Below, piece after piece: positions 1-8,592 of a stretch of 64,000 nucleotides of DNA. The stretch covers positions 1 to 64,000 of the forward strand of contig NZ_JADYVX010000001.1 in the NCBI RefSeq assembly GCF_020194175.1. The letters are read 5' to 3'. Within the stretch, counting starts at the first letter, position 1, and every line of letters starts with the position of its first letter. Made by a program: the position numbers and the translations under genes. This stretch comes from Bradyrhizobium sp. BRP22. Lineage in GTDB: Bacteria; Pseudomonadota; Alphaproteobacteria; Rhizobiales; Xanthobacteraceae. The notes under the pieces are model-generated. The model did not search any database. It worked only from the letters and a program-made list of their open reading frames with translations, and was not told the origin of the DNA.

Positions 1-12
1 CTGCTGGGGCGT

Positions 13-2025
13 ATGGGGTCGCGAATGCCGCCCCTTCGATTTCGTGCAAAAATTATCCTGGGCTTTGCCGCGGTGCTGGCGATTACCGCAGTCAGCATGG
101 GTTTTGCCTATCTCGGCTTTGAGCGTGTCTCCGCCGGCGTCGCCGCCTACCGGGCGAGCGTGCGGGAGGCCGACCTGGCGCGCAATATCGACCGCGAGCT
201 GATCTCCTACCGCTCGCTGGCACGCTATTATGTGGTGACCGGCAAGGAGGATGACGGCAAGGCGGCGCTCGCGGCCGAGGCCAACCTCAAAGAGGCCATC
301 ATCCAGGCGATGAAGGGCACCACCGACCCCGCGCGGCTGGAGCAGGTGACAAAGCTCGAGCGCGAGTTCCGCGCCTTCACCAAGATTTTTGCCGAGATCC
401 TCAAGGTCAAGGAGGAGAGCTCACTGATCGCGCAGAACCAGCTCGCCCGCGGCGGCAACTCGCTGCGCTACAAGCTCGACGATCTCGCTTCCACCGCGAC
501 CGAGGCGGGCCTGGCGGCAGTCGAGATGGGCGCCAAGCAGGTCGCCTCGCAGTTCCAGGCGGCGACCGCACTCGCCAATACCTTCGTGGCCAATTCCGAC
601 AAGATCACCGGGACGAGCGGGGTGGCGCGGCTGAAATTCGTCGAGAACTCGCTGAAGGCGATCTCTTCGACCGACGAGAAGATCGTTCTCGCGCTCAAAG
701 AGCTGACGAAGATGCTCGAAGAGTATCGGGAGGCGCTGACCAAACTGATCGAGAACGCCAAGTCGATCGACGAATTGACGATCGAGATGACGGAGTCGGC
801 ATCCGCCATCAACCGGGGCTCCGGCGTGATGAAGTCGGACCTGCTCGCCGACCAGAAGCGCATGGAATCCGAGTCGGATGCCGCGATCGGCGCGACCGAG
901 CGGTTCATTCTGATGCTCGCCGCTGGTGGCTTCGCGCTCGGCGCCGTTCTCGCTTTCCTGTTGGGCACCGGCATCTCCCGCCCGATCCGCGCGATGTGCG
1001 CCGCGATGCGCGAGCTCGCCGCCGGCAATTTCGACGTCGTGCTGCCGGGGCTTGGCCGCAAGGACGAGCTCGGCGAGATGGCCGGCGCGGTGGAGGAATT
1101 CAAGCTGCAGGCGATTGCCAAGGCCGAGCGCGACGCCGCAAGCCATGAAGCGCAGAACAAGGCGAGCGCCGCGGCGCGCCGTGCCGAACTGATCCGCTTC
1201 GCCGATGAGTTCGAGGCGGCGGTCGGCTCGATCGTCGGCAATGTCTCGGCCTCGGCGGTGCAGCTCGAGACTGCGGCGGGCACGCTGACGCGGACCGCCG
1301 AGACCACGCAGAACCTTTCAAGCCAGGTAGCGGGCGCCTCCGAGGAGGCCTCCAGCAACATGCAGTCGGTGGCCTCCGCCACCGAGGAATTGTCGGCTTC
1401 CGTCGACGAGATCGGACGCCGCGTGAAGGAATCCAGCCGGATCGCCGATGCTGCGGTGCGGCGGGCCGAACAGACCGACGCCCGCATCGGCAAGCTCTCG
1501 CTCGCCGCGCAACAGATCGGTGACGTGGTCAAGCTGATCACCGCGATCGCCGAGCAGACCAACCTGCTGGCGCTGAATGCGACGATCGAAGCCGCACGCG
1601 CCGGCGATGCCGGGCGCGGCTTCGCAGTGGTCGCCTCCGAGGTGAAATCGCTCGCCAGCCAAACCGCGCGGGCGACCGAGGAGATTTCCAGCCACATCTC
1701 GGGCATGCAGTCGGCGACGCAGGAATCCGTGGCCGCCATCAAGGAGATCGGCGACACCATCGGCCAGATCTCGGAGATCGCCGCCAACATCGCCGGCGCG
1801 GTCGAGCAGCAGAGCACGGCGACGCAGGAGATCGCGCGCAGCGTGCAGAATGTCGCGCAGGGCACACAGGAGGCCGCCACCAGTGTCACGCTCGTCAACC
1901 GCGGCGCCACCGAGACCGGCTCGGCGTCAGAGGAGGTGCTGAACTCGGCGCGCTCGCTGTCAACCGAGAGCACGCGCCTGCGCGACGAGCTCGACCGCTT
2001 CATGGCGAACATCCGAGCCGCGTAA
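13..2025 (+). CDS. Methyl-accepting chemotaxis protein
   Basis: Membrane chemoreceptor that signals to CheA/CheW. A first membrane helix lies at about residues 14-36, followed by a long helical periplasmic sensor region (about 40-295). A second helix is at about 297-319, then a HAMP linker (about 320-372), and the methyl-accepting coiled-coil signalling domain fills about 410-660 with the conserved hairpin tip ([18 protein letters not shown]). The sensor is a helical bundle of the four-helix or CHASE3 kind, so the ligand cannot be read from the sequence. There is no CheR-tethering pentapeptide at the C-terminus. ATG codons at 13 and 25 are both possible starts, and the upstream region is cut off by the window edge. 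Confidence 0.95.
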   Translation: MGSRMPPLRFRAKIILGFAAVLAITAVSMGFAYLGFERVSAGVAAYRASVREADLARNIDRELISYRSLARYYVVTGKEDDGKAALAAEANLKEAIIQAMKGTTDPARLEQVTKLEREFRAFTKIFAEILKVKEESSLIAQNQLARGGNSLRYKLDDLASTATEAGLAAVEMGAKQVASQFQAATALANTFVANSDKITGTSGVARLKFVENSLKAISSTDEKIVLALKELTKMLEEYREALTKLIENAKSIDELTIEMTESASAINRGSGVMKSDLLADQKRMESESDAAIGATERFILMLAAGGFALGAVLAFLLGTGISRPIRAMCAAMRELAAGNFDVVLPGLGRKDELGEMAGAVEEFKLQAIAKAERDAASHEAQNKASAAARRAELIRFADEFEAAVGSIVGNVSASAVQLETAAGTLTRTAETTQNLSSQVAGASEEASSNMQSVASATEELSASVDEIGRRVKESSRIADAAVRRAEQTDARIGKLSLAAQQIGDVVKLITAIAEQTNLLALNATIEAARAGDAGRGFAVVASEVKSLASQTARATEEISSHISGMQSATQESVAAIKEIGDTIGQISEIAANIAGAVEQQSTATQEIARSVQNVAQGTQEAATSVTLVNRGATETGSASEEVLNSARSLSTESTRLRDELDRFMANIRAA

Positions 2026-2028
2026 CCT

Positions 2029-2059
2029 CCGTCGTCCCGGGTCAAGCTCGGGACGACGG
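2029..2059. terminator. Bidirectional hairpin between convergent genes
   Basis: A 13-bp stem (2029-2041 with 2047-2059, one G-U pair) closes a 5-nt loop. It lies just after the chemoreceptor stop and before the end of the opposing DUF3175 gene, so it probably ends transcription from both sides. There is no T-run. The GTCGTCCCGG core also occurs at about 6672 in the repeat block, so it may be a REP-type repeat used as a terminator. Confidence 0.6.
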
Positions 2060-2078
2060 TGGAGAGTGGGCTACGCGC

Positions 2079-2450
2079 TCACTCCCGCCCGAACTGGTGC
2101 TTCAGCTCCGTCTTCGCGCGCTCGAGCCGGGCGCGCTGCGCCTGCGGCAGCGTCTTGCCGGCGCGATTGATGTAGAAGGTCAGCATCGACAGCGCCGAGC
2201 GGTAGGCGCCGGACTTGCGGCGCGAGCTTCGTTCGGCAGAGCGCTTCAGCGATGCCGCGATCTTCTTCGCGCTGGTCTGCTTAAACACGCCACGATCGAG
2301 ATCGAGCGCGTCGCTCCGCTCCGTCACCCGCTGCGACCAGCGCCGCGATGACTTGCGTGTGCCCGACTTTCGCCGGGCGGTGGTGGTTTTTCTGATCGTG
2401 CGCTTTCGCGCGGTGGTTTTTCGTGCGCTGGTCTTGCGACTTGGTGCCAT
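2079..2450 (-). CDS. DUF3175 family basic protein
   Basis: A 123-residue protein with a very Lys/Arg/Thr-rich N-terminal tail (residues 1-35, histone H1-like) followed by the DUF3175 domain (about 36-123: RRWSQRVTE, ALDLDRGVF, SALSMLTFYINRAGK). The tail suggests nucleic-acid binding; no biochemical function is established for the family. The ATG at 2450 has AGGAG six bases upstream. A GGAAC-N17-TGTT promoter (2475-2500, minus strand) would give a leader of about 20 nt, so the gene probably belongs to the general stress response like its divergent neighbour. Confidence 0.85.
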   Translation of the reverse strand: MAPSRKTSARKTTARKRTIRKTTTARRKSGTRKSSRRWSQRVTERSDALDLDRGVFKQTSAKKIAASLKRSAERSSRRKSGAYRSALSMLTFYINRAGKTLPQAQRARLERAKTELKHQFGRE

Positions 2451-2474
2451 TGCAAGCTCCTGTTTTCAGGTGGA

Positions 2475-2500
2475 AACATCGGCAAATCCCTCCGGGTTCC
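2475..2500 (-). promoter_or_regulatory. Sigma-EcfG-type promoter for DUF3175 gene
   Basis: Read on the minus strand, GGAAC (2500-2496), a 17-nt spacer and TGTT (2478-2475) match the alphaproteobacterial EcfG consensus GGAAC-N16/17-cGTT except for the first -10 base. The start point would be near 2468-2470, just ahead of the Shine-Dalgarno site and ATG at 2450. Confidence 0.6.
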
Positions 2501-2508
2501 TATGCCGT

Positions 2509-2532
2509 GACGCCGGAACCGACGCCGGAACC
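2509..2532. repeat. 12-bp perfect tandem duplication holding GGAAC
   Basis: GACGCCGGAACC occurs at 2509-2520 and again at 2521-2532. Each unit carries a GGAAC element; only the second is correctly spaced from a CGTT box. Confidence 0.85.
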
Positions 2533-2551
2533 ATGGTGCTTTGCAGACGTT
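2527..2551 (+). promoter_or_regulatory. Sigma-EcfG promoter for MFS-otsB operon
   Basis: GGAAC (2527-2531), a 16-nt spacer and CGTT (2548-2551) match the EcfG consensus exactly. The predicted start near 2558 leaves a leader of about 87 nt before the transporter gene. Confidence 0.75.
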
Positions 2552-2644
2552 GTCGTGCGTGGCGGGCATCTGTTTGCCGCAAATGTTGGGGATGACCACC
2601 TTGGGGCAAGCTGCGTTCCGAGGTGATTCCTTGTTGGTTCCGTG

Positions 2645-4147
2645 ATGGATTTGCAGCCGATCCAGCCCAGTCCTCCGCCTGTTTCTGCAAATGTTGGCGC
2701 TGACGCGCCGCCATTGCAGGATCATGATCGCATCATCGAGACCTCGATTCCCGTGCGTCTCGACAATCTCTATTGGAGCGGCTTTCACACCCGCGTGGTG
2801 ACGGCGCTCGGGATCACCTGGATCCTCGACGGGCTCGAGGTCACGCTCGCCGGCGCGCTGTCGGGAGCGCTGAAGGAGAGTCCGACGCTGCAATTCTCCA
2901 ACTTCGATGTCGGCTTCGCCAACAGCGCCTATCTCGCCGGCGCCGTGCTTGGCGCGATCGGGTTTGGCTGGCTCACCGACCGCATCGGCCGCAAGAAGCT
3001 GTTCTTCATCACGCTCGCGGTTTATCTCAGCGCCACCGCCGCGACCGCGCTATCGTGGAATGTCGCAAGCTACGCGCTGTTTCGCTTTTTGACCGGCGCC
3101 GGCATCGGCGGCGAATATACCGCGATCAACTCGACCATTCAGGAACTGGTGCCGGCGCGCTATCGCGGCTGGACCGATCTCGTCATCAACGGCAGTTTCT
3201 GGATCGGCGCTGCGATCGGCGCTGTCAGCGCCATCGTCCTGCTCGATCCCGCCGTGATCAATCCCGATCTTGGCTGGCGGCTCGCCTATCTCACCGGCGC
3301 CTGTCTCGGTCTCGTCGTGTTCGTGATGCGGATGTGGATTCCGGAAAGCCCGCGCTGGCTGATGATCCACGGCCGCCCCGATGAAGCCCATCGCATCGTC
3401 GACGACATCGAGCGCTCGGTGAACGGCCAGGTCGAGGCGAAATCGCAGGCCTTGCCGAAGATCAAGCTCAGGATGCGCGACCACACGCCGCTCCGCGAAG
3501 TGGCGCACACGCTGCTTGTCACCTACCGCCAGCGCGCGCTGGTCGGGCTCGTGCTGATGAGCGCGCAGGCGTTCTTCTACAACGCGATCTTCTTCACCTT
3601 CGCGCTGGTGCTGACCGACTTTTTCGGCATCCCGGCAAGCCATGTCGGCTGGTACATCCTGCCCTTTGCCGCCGGCAACTTCTTAGGTCCCCTGTTGCTC
3701 GGCCGCCTGTTCGATACGCTCGGACGCCGCACCATGATCACGTTGACCTATGGTGTGTCGGGCCTGCTGCTCGCGATCTCGGGCTATCTGTTCTCGATCG
3801 GCGCGCTCAGTGCGCAGGGACAGACGATCGCCTGGATGGTGATCTTCTTCTTTGCCTCGCCCGCCGCAAGCGCCGCCTATCTCACCGTCAGCGAGACGTT
3901 TCCGCTTGAGGTGCGGGCGCTCGCGATTGCGCTGTTCTACGCGATCGGCACAGGCATCGGCGGCGTGATCGGACCTGCCTTGTTCGGCGCGCTGATCGAT
4001 ACCGGATCGCGCAATTCCGTCTTTGCCGGCTACCTCCTGGGGTCGGCGCTCATGGTCGTCGCGGCCTTTGTCGCGTGGCGCTACGCCATCGCCGCCGAGC
4101 GAAAATCGCTTGAAACTGTCGCACGGCCGCTAGCTGTTGTGGAGTAG
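2645..4147 (+). CDS. MFS transporter (sugar-porter type)
   Basis: Inner-membrane secondary transporter of about 500 residues with 12 predicted membrane helices after a hydrophilic N-terminal tail of about 45 residues. Family signatures are the loop 2-3 motif DRIGRKK and PESPRWL after helix 6, as in sugar and organic-acid porters. The gene ends 6 bp before otsB, so the two form an operon. The context suggests uptake or export of a compatible solute or sugar, but the substrate is not shown. The ATG at 2645 is preferred over the GTG at 2642; neither has a strong ribosome-binding site. Confidence 0.9.
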   Translation: MDLQPIQPSPPPVSANVGADAPPLQDHDRIIETSIPVRLDNLYWSGFHTRVVTALGITWILDGLEVTLAGALSGALKESPTLQFSNFDVGFANSAYLAGAVLGAIGFGWLTDRIGRKKLFFITLAVYLSATAATALSWNVASYALFRFLTGAGIGGEYTAINSTIQELVPARYRGWTDLVINGSFWIGAAIGAVSAIVLLDPAVINPDLGWRLAYLTGACLGLVVFVMRMWIPESPRWLMIHGRPDEAHRIVDDIERSVNGQVEAKSQALPKIKLRMRDHTPLREVAHTLLVTYRQRALVGLVLMSAQAFFYNAIFFTFALVLTDFFGIPASHVGWYILPFAAGNFLGPLLLGRLFDTLGRRTMITLTYGVSGLLLAISGYLFSIGALSAQGQTIAWMVIFFFASPAASAAYLTVSETFPLEVRALAIALFYAIGTGIGGVIGPALFGALIDTGSRNSVFAGYLLGSALMVVAAFVAWRYAIAAERKSLETVARPLAVVE

Positions 4148-4153
4148 TATGAG

Positions 4154-4990
4154 ATGACTGAGGAACTGGTTGACATGCCACTGGACGAAGAATTCCTCCC
4201 CGAGGACGACGCCTCGCCGGAAACCGTGCCGGTGCCGAGCGCTTTGGTCGGGCATTTGAGCGAAACCGCTGTCTTGCTCGACGTCGACGGCACCTTGCTC
4301 GATTTCGCGCCGACGCCGCGCGAAGTCTGGGTGCCGCCGGGGCTTGCGAAGACGCTCAAGCGCCTGCTCGAGCGCACCAACGGCGCGCTGGCGCTGGTCA
4401 GCGGCCGTTCGGTGAATGACCTTGACCTGATTTTCGCGCCCGACGTCTTTCCCGCGATCGGCGGCCACGGCGCGGAGATGCGGCTCGATCTGCAGAGCGA
4501 TGGCGCTGGCGGCCACGCGCTGACGCTGGACAAGGAGCTGAAGCGCCGGCTTGCCGCCATCGCCAAATTGAGCCCGGGCATTCTGCTCGAGGACAAGGGC
4601 TATTCGCTGGCGCTGCACTATCGCCTCGCGCCGCATGCGGAGCGGGCGATCTACGAGGCGGTGTCGCTGATCCGCGCCGATCTGCCGGACGCGCCGATCG
4701 AGGTGCTGCCGGGCAAGCAGGTCTGCGAGATCAAGCTCGCCGGCTTCACCAAGGCGACCGGCGTGCGCGAATTGATGAAGCATCCGCCGTTCAAGGGCCG
4801 CAAGCCGTTCTTCATCGGCGATGACGTCACCGACGAGACGGTGTTCGCGATCATGCCCGAGCTCGACGGGCTCGCCTTCTCGGTCGGCCGCCGGGCCAAG
4901 GGCGTGGCCGGACATTTCGATGCGCCGAGCGATGTGCGCGAATTTCTTGCGCATCTGCTCGATGATGAGCGCGAAATCGCCGCGCCTTAG
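4154..4990 (+). CDS. otsB: Trehalose-6-phosphate phosphatase
   Basis: Dephosphorylates trehalose 6-phosphate to trehalose, the second step of the OtsAB pathway in the cytoplasm. HAD superfamily: the nucleophile motif DVDGTLLDFAPTP is at about residues 38-50, and the C-terminal acidic motif GDDVTDET is near residue 222. The 278-residue length is normal for the family. It sits 6 bp after the MFS gene and upstream of otsA, which has its own promoter. A GGAG at about 4141 serves as ribosome-binding site. Confidence 0.95.
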   Translation: MTEELVDMPLDEEFLPEDDASPETVPVPSALVGHLSETAVLLDVDGTLLDFAPTPREVWVPPGLAKTLKRLLERTNGALALVSGRSVNDLDLIFAPDVFPAIGGHGAEMRLDLQSDGAGGHALTLDKELKRRLAAIAKLSPGILLEDKGYSLALHYRLAPHAERAIYEAVSLIRADLPDAPIEVLPGKQVCEIKLAGFTKATGVRELMKHPPFKGRKPFFIGDDVTDETVFAIMPELDGLAFSVGRRAKGVAGHFDAPSDVREFLAHLLDDEREIAAP

Positions 4991-5140
4991 CCGAAACCTC
5001 AACCGCAAATTGGCGCGGAATCACCGCAGTTCCTGCTGGTAGGGGCAGCTCGCTCGCAAAAATTTTTCTTTTTGTGAGTTGACAGCCGGTTCCATGCGAT
5101 CATGCCTGAATTTGGTTTCAATTCGGAGAAAGCGTGGCCA

Positions 5141-5165
5141 GGAACCATATTGATGAATGGTTGTT
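5141..5165 (+). promoter_or_regulatory. Sigma-EcfG-type promoter for otsA
   Basis: GGAAC (5141-5145), a 16-nt spacer and TGTT (5162-5165) match the EcfG pattern with one deviation in the -10. The predicted start near 5171-5173 falls after the ATG at 5157 and before the Shine-Dalgarno site at 5183. That supports the TTG at 5196 as the true otsA start. Confidence 0.65.
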
Positions 5166-5195
5166 AATACGCGAGTGCCAACGGGAGGGGACCTA

Positions 5196-6641
5196 TTGAA
5201 CCTCGTCGTCGTTTCAAACCGCGTCGCGCGTGGAAAACCGAACGAACCCATGACGGGCGGCCTTGCCGCCGCTCTTTTGCCTGTCGTCGAGAAGTCCGGC
5301 GCGATCTGGGTAGGCTCCAGTGGCCGGGTCCGCGACGGGAACCAGAAGGAGCCCTTCGCGGAGGTGGAAGCGCTGGGTGCCGGTGCGCTGGCGATGCTCG
5401 ATCTGCCGGCCGCACATTACGGCGGCTACTACGAAGGCTTTGCTAACTCCGCGCTGTGGCCGGCGCTGCATTCGCGCGCCGATCTGATCCGCGCCTCGGA
5501 AGAGGACTATGCCAGCTACCGCGAGGTTAACGCGTTCATGGCGCGCGCGCTGCTGCGCTTCCGCAAAGAGGACTCGGTGTTCTGGATCCAGGACTACCAT
5601 TTCCTCGCGCTGGGCGCGGAGCTGCGCGATCTCGGCATCGACAAGCCGATCGGCTTCTTCCTGCACACGCCATGGCCGGCACGCGCGGTGATCGAAGGCG
5701 TACCGCATCATCGCGAACTGATCGAGGCGATGCTCGCCTATGACCTCATCGGCTTCCAGACCGAGGAGGATTGCGAGAACTTCCTTCGCTATGTCGAAGC
5801 CGATCTCGGGCTCGCTGTGCGCAATGGCAGCGTGATTTCGCGCTATGGGCGCAGCCGCGCGGCGGTCTTCCCGATCGGCATCGATCCCGGGAAATTCGCG
5901 CAGCAGGCGACCAAGGCGATGACGCATCCCGACGTCTCACGATTGCGCCGCAGCCTCAACGGCGAGCGGCTTGCGATCGGCGTCGACCGGCTCGATTATT
6001 CGAAGGGCCTGATCAATCGCATCAAGGCCTTTGACCGGATGTGGACGATGCATCCCTCGCTGAAGCGCACGATCTCGCTATTGCAGATCGCGACGCCGTC
6101 GCGCGGTGGCATCGAGGCTTACGGCAATCTGCAGAGCGAAGTCGCAAAACTCGTCACCGACGTCAACGGCATCCATGGCGAGGTCGACTGGACGCCGATC
6201 CGCTATCTCAACAAGGGTTTCAGCCAGGCGGTGCTGGCCGGCCTTTACCGCACGGCGCAGGTCGGCGTGGTGACGCCGTTGCAGGACGGTATGAACCTGG
6301 TCGCGAAGGAATACGTCGCGGCCCAGAATCCGGCCGATCCCGGCGTGCTGGTGCTGTCGAAATTCGCCGGCGCCGCCAATGAGCTCGACGCCGCGCTCAT
6401 CGTCAACCCGCATGACGTCGATGGCATGGCACGCACGATTGCCACCGCGCTTTCGATGCCGCTCGCCGAACGGCGGCTGCGCTGGGAAGCGATGATGGAC
6501 AAGATCTGCACGCATACCATCCAGCAGTGGTTCGCCGATTTCGTCGAGGCGCTGCAGGACACCGGCGACGAAAAGCCCGAGCGCTCGCCGCCGCTGGCCG
6601 AACCCACGCACTTGCCCTTCCGCAGCGCGCGCATTCACTAG
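5196..6641 (+). CDS. otsA: Trehalose-6-phosphate synthase
   Basis: Glycosyltransferase family 20 enzyme that joins UDP-glucose and glucose 6-phosphate into trehalose 6-phosphate. Visible signatures include the N-terminal VVVSNRVARG, the WIQDYHFLALG region, GVDRLDYSKGL and the C-terminal PLQDGMNLVAKEY, all in the expected order for a protein of about 480 residues. A TTG start at 5196 is chosen because GGGAGGGG (5183-5190) sits five bases upstream, the protein then begins MNLVVVSNR as is usual for OtsA, and the predicted transcript starts after the alternative ATG at 5157. Confidence 0.93.
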   Translation: MNLVVVSNRVARGKPNEPMTGGLAAALLPVVEKSGAIWVGSSGRVRDGNQKEPFAEVEALGAGALAMLDLPAAHYGGYYEGFANSALWPALHSRADLIRASEEDYASYREVNAFMARALLRFRKEDSVFWIQDYHFLALGAELRDLGIDKPIGFFLHTPWPARAVIEGVPHHRELIEAMLAYDLIGFQTEEDCENFLRYVEADLGLAVRNGSVISRYGRSRAAVFPIGIDPGKFAQQATKAMTHPDVSRLRRSLNGERLAIGVDRLDYSKGLINRIKAFDRMWTMHPSLKRTISLLQIATPSRGGIEAYGNLQSEVAKLVTDVNGIHGEVDWTPIRYLNKGFSQAVLAGLYRTAQVGVVTPLQDGMNLVAKEYVAAQNPADPGVLVLSKFAGAANELDAALIVNPHDVDGMARTIATALSMPLAERRLRWEAMMDKICTHTIQQWFADFVEALQDTGDEKPERSPPLAEPTHLPFRSARIH

Positions 6642-6659
6642 CTGCATCATCGCGATTGT

Positions 6660-7464
6660 GCGCCATCGATGTCGTCCCGGCGAAAGCGGGGTCGCAATGA
6701 CGGGAGGCGTTCTGATTTGAATGTCAAACAGCTCTCCGCCGTCATCGTCCGGCTTGACGGGGCGATCCAGTATTCCAGAGACGGTGGTGCTTATGCCGAG
6801 AGGCCGGTGGTTACTGGATGCCTGGCCTGCGCGGGGCATGACGGTGGAGTGGATGTGAGTTCGCGTTCTCGCGGCGCATGGTGCCCGAGGTTTGCGTCTC
6901 GCTTCACCCTCTCATCGGATAGAGGGCGCAGGGAAAGCCGGGTGCCGGTTGCACCGTGGGCCCCGTGCAACAGAAAGCACGGGGGTAGGACCACAGGTCA
7001 ACCGGAGCAACACCGGCTTTCCCTGCGCGATGGTTTACGGCTTACTTCGCGCTCTTCCCGGTGACCGGGCTTTCTTGCCACCGTCATCTCTCGCGCGAAC
7101 TTCTTCGCGCAAAAAACTTAGCGCCAGCGTCGGGGCGCCAGAACCACACGACTTCGCCGTCCGCTGACGTTGCGTTCGTCTGTCGCAACGCCAACGTCCA
7201 CCGCATCTCACCGCAACGTTCGTGACGATCGCGACCCGCCCCTCATTTAGGTGAGACGCGCGGAGTTAAATCACTGATTTGCCCGACGACGGAAGCGGAA
7301 TATTTTTTACTGCGAGGCTGGACGGGGCAAATCACGTTGGAATTGCTTGGATAATTTCTCTCACCGCACACGCGCTAGTAACCCCTCATGGTGAGGAGCG
7401 CGTCTTCGCGCGTCTCGAACCACGAGGCCCCAGTCTCACCCGCGGCCATCCCTCGAGACGCCGC
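6660..7464. repeat. Block of interspersed repeats, no gene
   Basis: About 800 bp after otsA hold several repeat-like modules. One is a short REP-like piece (6669-6712, GTCGTCCCGGCGAAAGCGGGG). The second resembles the CCGGCTTGACGGGGCGATCC / ACTGGATGCC unit (6740-6845). The third is a long module (about 6892-7215) with GGAGCAACACCGGCTTTCCC and paired GCGAA motifs, and the fourth is an end unit starting CCCTCATGGTGAGGAG (7383). Small open frames here (for example 6892-7167) are typical spurious calls in such repeats. Recognition rests on memory of Bradyrhizobium genomes, not on a search. Confidence 0.6.
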
Positions 7465-7569
7465 TAGAGCATTTTCGGTTCTGATTGAATCAGAACCGAA
7501 GCTCTAGATTCTTGTTTTGACGCGTTTTCTTCACGCGAACCGGTGTCCACTTCGCTCGAAAACGCTCTA
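7465..7569. mobile_element. MITE-like 105-bp element
   Basis: The element starts TAGAGCATTTTC and ends GAAAACGCTCTA. These are terminal inverted repeats matching at 11 of 12 positions and flanked by a TA dinucleotide, as expected for non-autonomous IS630/Tc1-like elements. An internal palindrome (7474-7500, TTCGGTTCTGATT and its complement) adds further structure. It interrupts another repeat whose arms resume on either side (GAGACGCCGC and GCGGCTCCTC). Partial copies lie at 28402-28453 and 60219-60244. Confidence 0.6.
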
Positions 7570-7596
7570 GCGCGGCTCCTCGGGATGAGGAGCGGA

Positions 7597-7932
7597 TCAA
7601 TAGCAATAGGGAACACCATCGAGCACCGGGCAGCGCGCCCGCCGCGGGTCGCTTGGATTTTCCATCGGCACCACGCCCTTGCCCTTGCCGACGAACACGC
7701 CTTGCCCGACCTTGACTGAGGATCGATCGCCGACGATCACGCTCGGATGCGGCGAGGTCAGGCTCGAGCGCGTGCCGTCGCTCCAGATGATGGTATCGCC
7801 GGAAAGCACCCCGCGCCGCCCGTCGTCGCAGCTCACGTCCGTCCCCGCCTTGGTGCAACTCTGCGCCAGCGCCGGATCGGCGCCCATAGCCGCCGCCACG
7901 ACCAGGCCGAGAATCGCAATTGTCCGCTTCAC
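7597..7932 (-). CDS. Small secreted hypothetical protein
   Basis: A 111-residue protein of unknown function. A GTG start at 7932 with GGAGGGCGGC directly upstream gives a clear Sec signal peptide (residues 1-23, ending DPALAQ). The mature part has four cysteines (CTKAG, SCDD, ARCP, YCY), suggesting two disulfides in the periplasm, and a glycine/valine-rich beta-like middle. No family is recognised. It stands alone between the repeat block and tRNA-Ser. Confidence 0.65.
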   Translation of the reverse strand: MKRTIAILGLVVAAAMGADPALAQSCTKAGTDVSCDDGRRGVLSGDTIIWSDGTRSSLTSPHPSVIVGDRSSVKVGQGVFVGKGKGVVPMENPSDPRRARCPVLDGVPYCY

Positions 7933-8132
7933 GCCGCCCTCCACCACTGATTTGCCTTGCGGTCGTCCCCGCCCGCGGGATTCCGGTTCAACTGGCCGAC
8001 CCCTGGGCCCCGATCCCGGCCGGAGATCCCCCAAAAAAAGCCAAGCTATTCCAAAAGTTTAAGGAAATTTCAGCTTCCAGCCCCTCTCTCCCTTGCAAAA
8101 TCCGCCCCATCCCTTCAAGAGAGGGCGCTCCC

Positions 8133-8222
8133 GGAGAGATGGCCGAGTGGCTTAAGGCGCACGCTTGGAAAGCGTGTGTGCGGGAAACCGTACCGTGGGT
8201 TCGAATCCCACTCTCTCCGCCA
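8133..8222 (+). tRNA. tRNA-Ser (anticodon GGA)
   Basis: A 90-nt class II tRNA with encoded CCA. The acceptor arms GGAGAGA and TCTCTCC pair. The anticodon stem CACGC/GCGTG holds loop TTGGAAA (anticodon GGA, reading UCC/UCU). A long variable arm and the T-loop GGTTCGAATCC follow. The DNA just downstream is AT-richer accessory material, so this could be an island attachment site, but no integrase is visible. Confidence 0.97.
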
Positions 8223-8592
8223 TACGTATTGATTCTAAAGAATAATCTATCGTGCGGCGGCGTCGGATTTCAGACAAGGCCAGGATCTTCGGCAACCATT
8301 CATCGGAAATTGAATAGCGCAGGCGTTGGCGGTCTTTCGGTTCTTAATGACCATGACGGCCATGAAACCATCCGGAGCCTCGTCCGGCGACGTTTGAAGC
8401 GTGCCCCGCCTTTCGGTGGAAGGCCGGCATCTGGACGCGTGTGGTGGACGCACCCTTGTATCGTGCTCAATGGCGGAAAGCAGGCGCTCTACGCATCCTC
8501 GATTGGGCGTGGTGACCTGGGCCCCGTCCCTCTTGGCCGGTTCAAGGCAGGCGGCGAACTGGACCGCCCGTATCGGAAAGGCCCGAGGATCC
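8223..8592. other. Non-coding gap after tRNA-Ser
   Basis: About 370 bp with no convincing gene. Open frames exist on both strands but lack start signals and family similarity. It may hold remnants left by insertion at the tRNA. Confidence 0.5.

Noticed and set aside
468..2045. 525-codon open frame on the minus strand across the chemoreceptor gene.
   Set aside because: It is antisense to a clear chemoreceptor; its Ser/Ala-rich composition is a by-product of high-GC codon usage and no family is recognisable.
5079..5107. TTGACA at 5079 as a sigma-70 promoter for otsA.
   Set aside because: No acceptable -10 at 16-18 bp; the GGAAC-N16-TGTT site nearer the gene is a better explanation.
6892..7167. 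91-codon open frame after otsA, resembling hypothetical proteins annotated in many Bradyrhizobium genomes.
   Set aside because: It lies in an interspersed repeat; such hits reflect repeat copies rather than a protein family.
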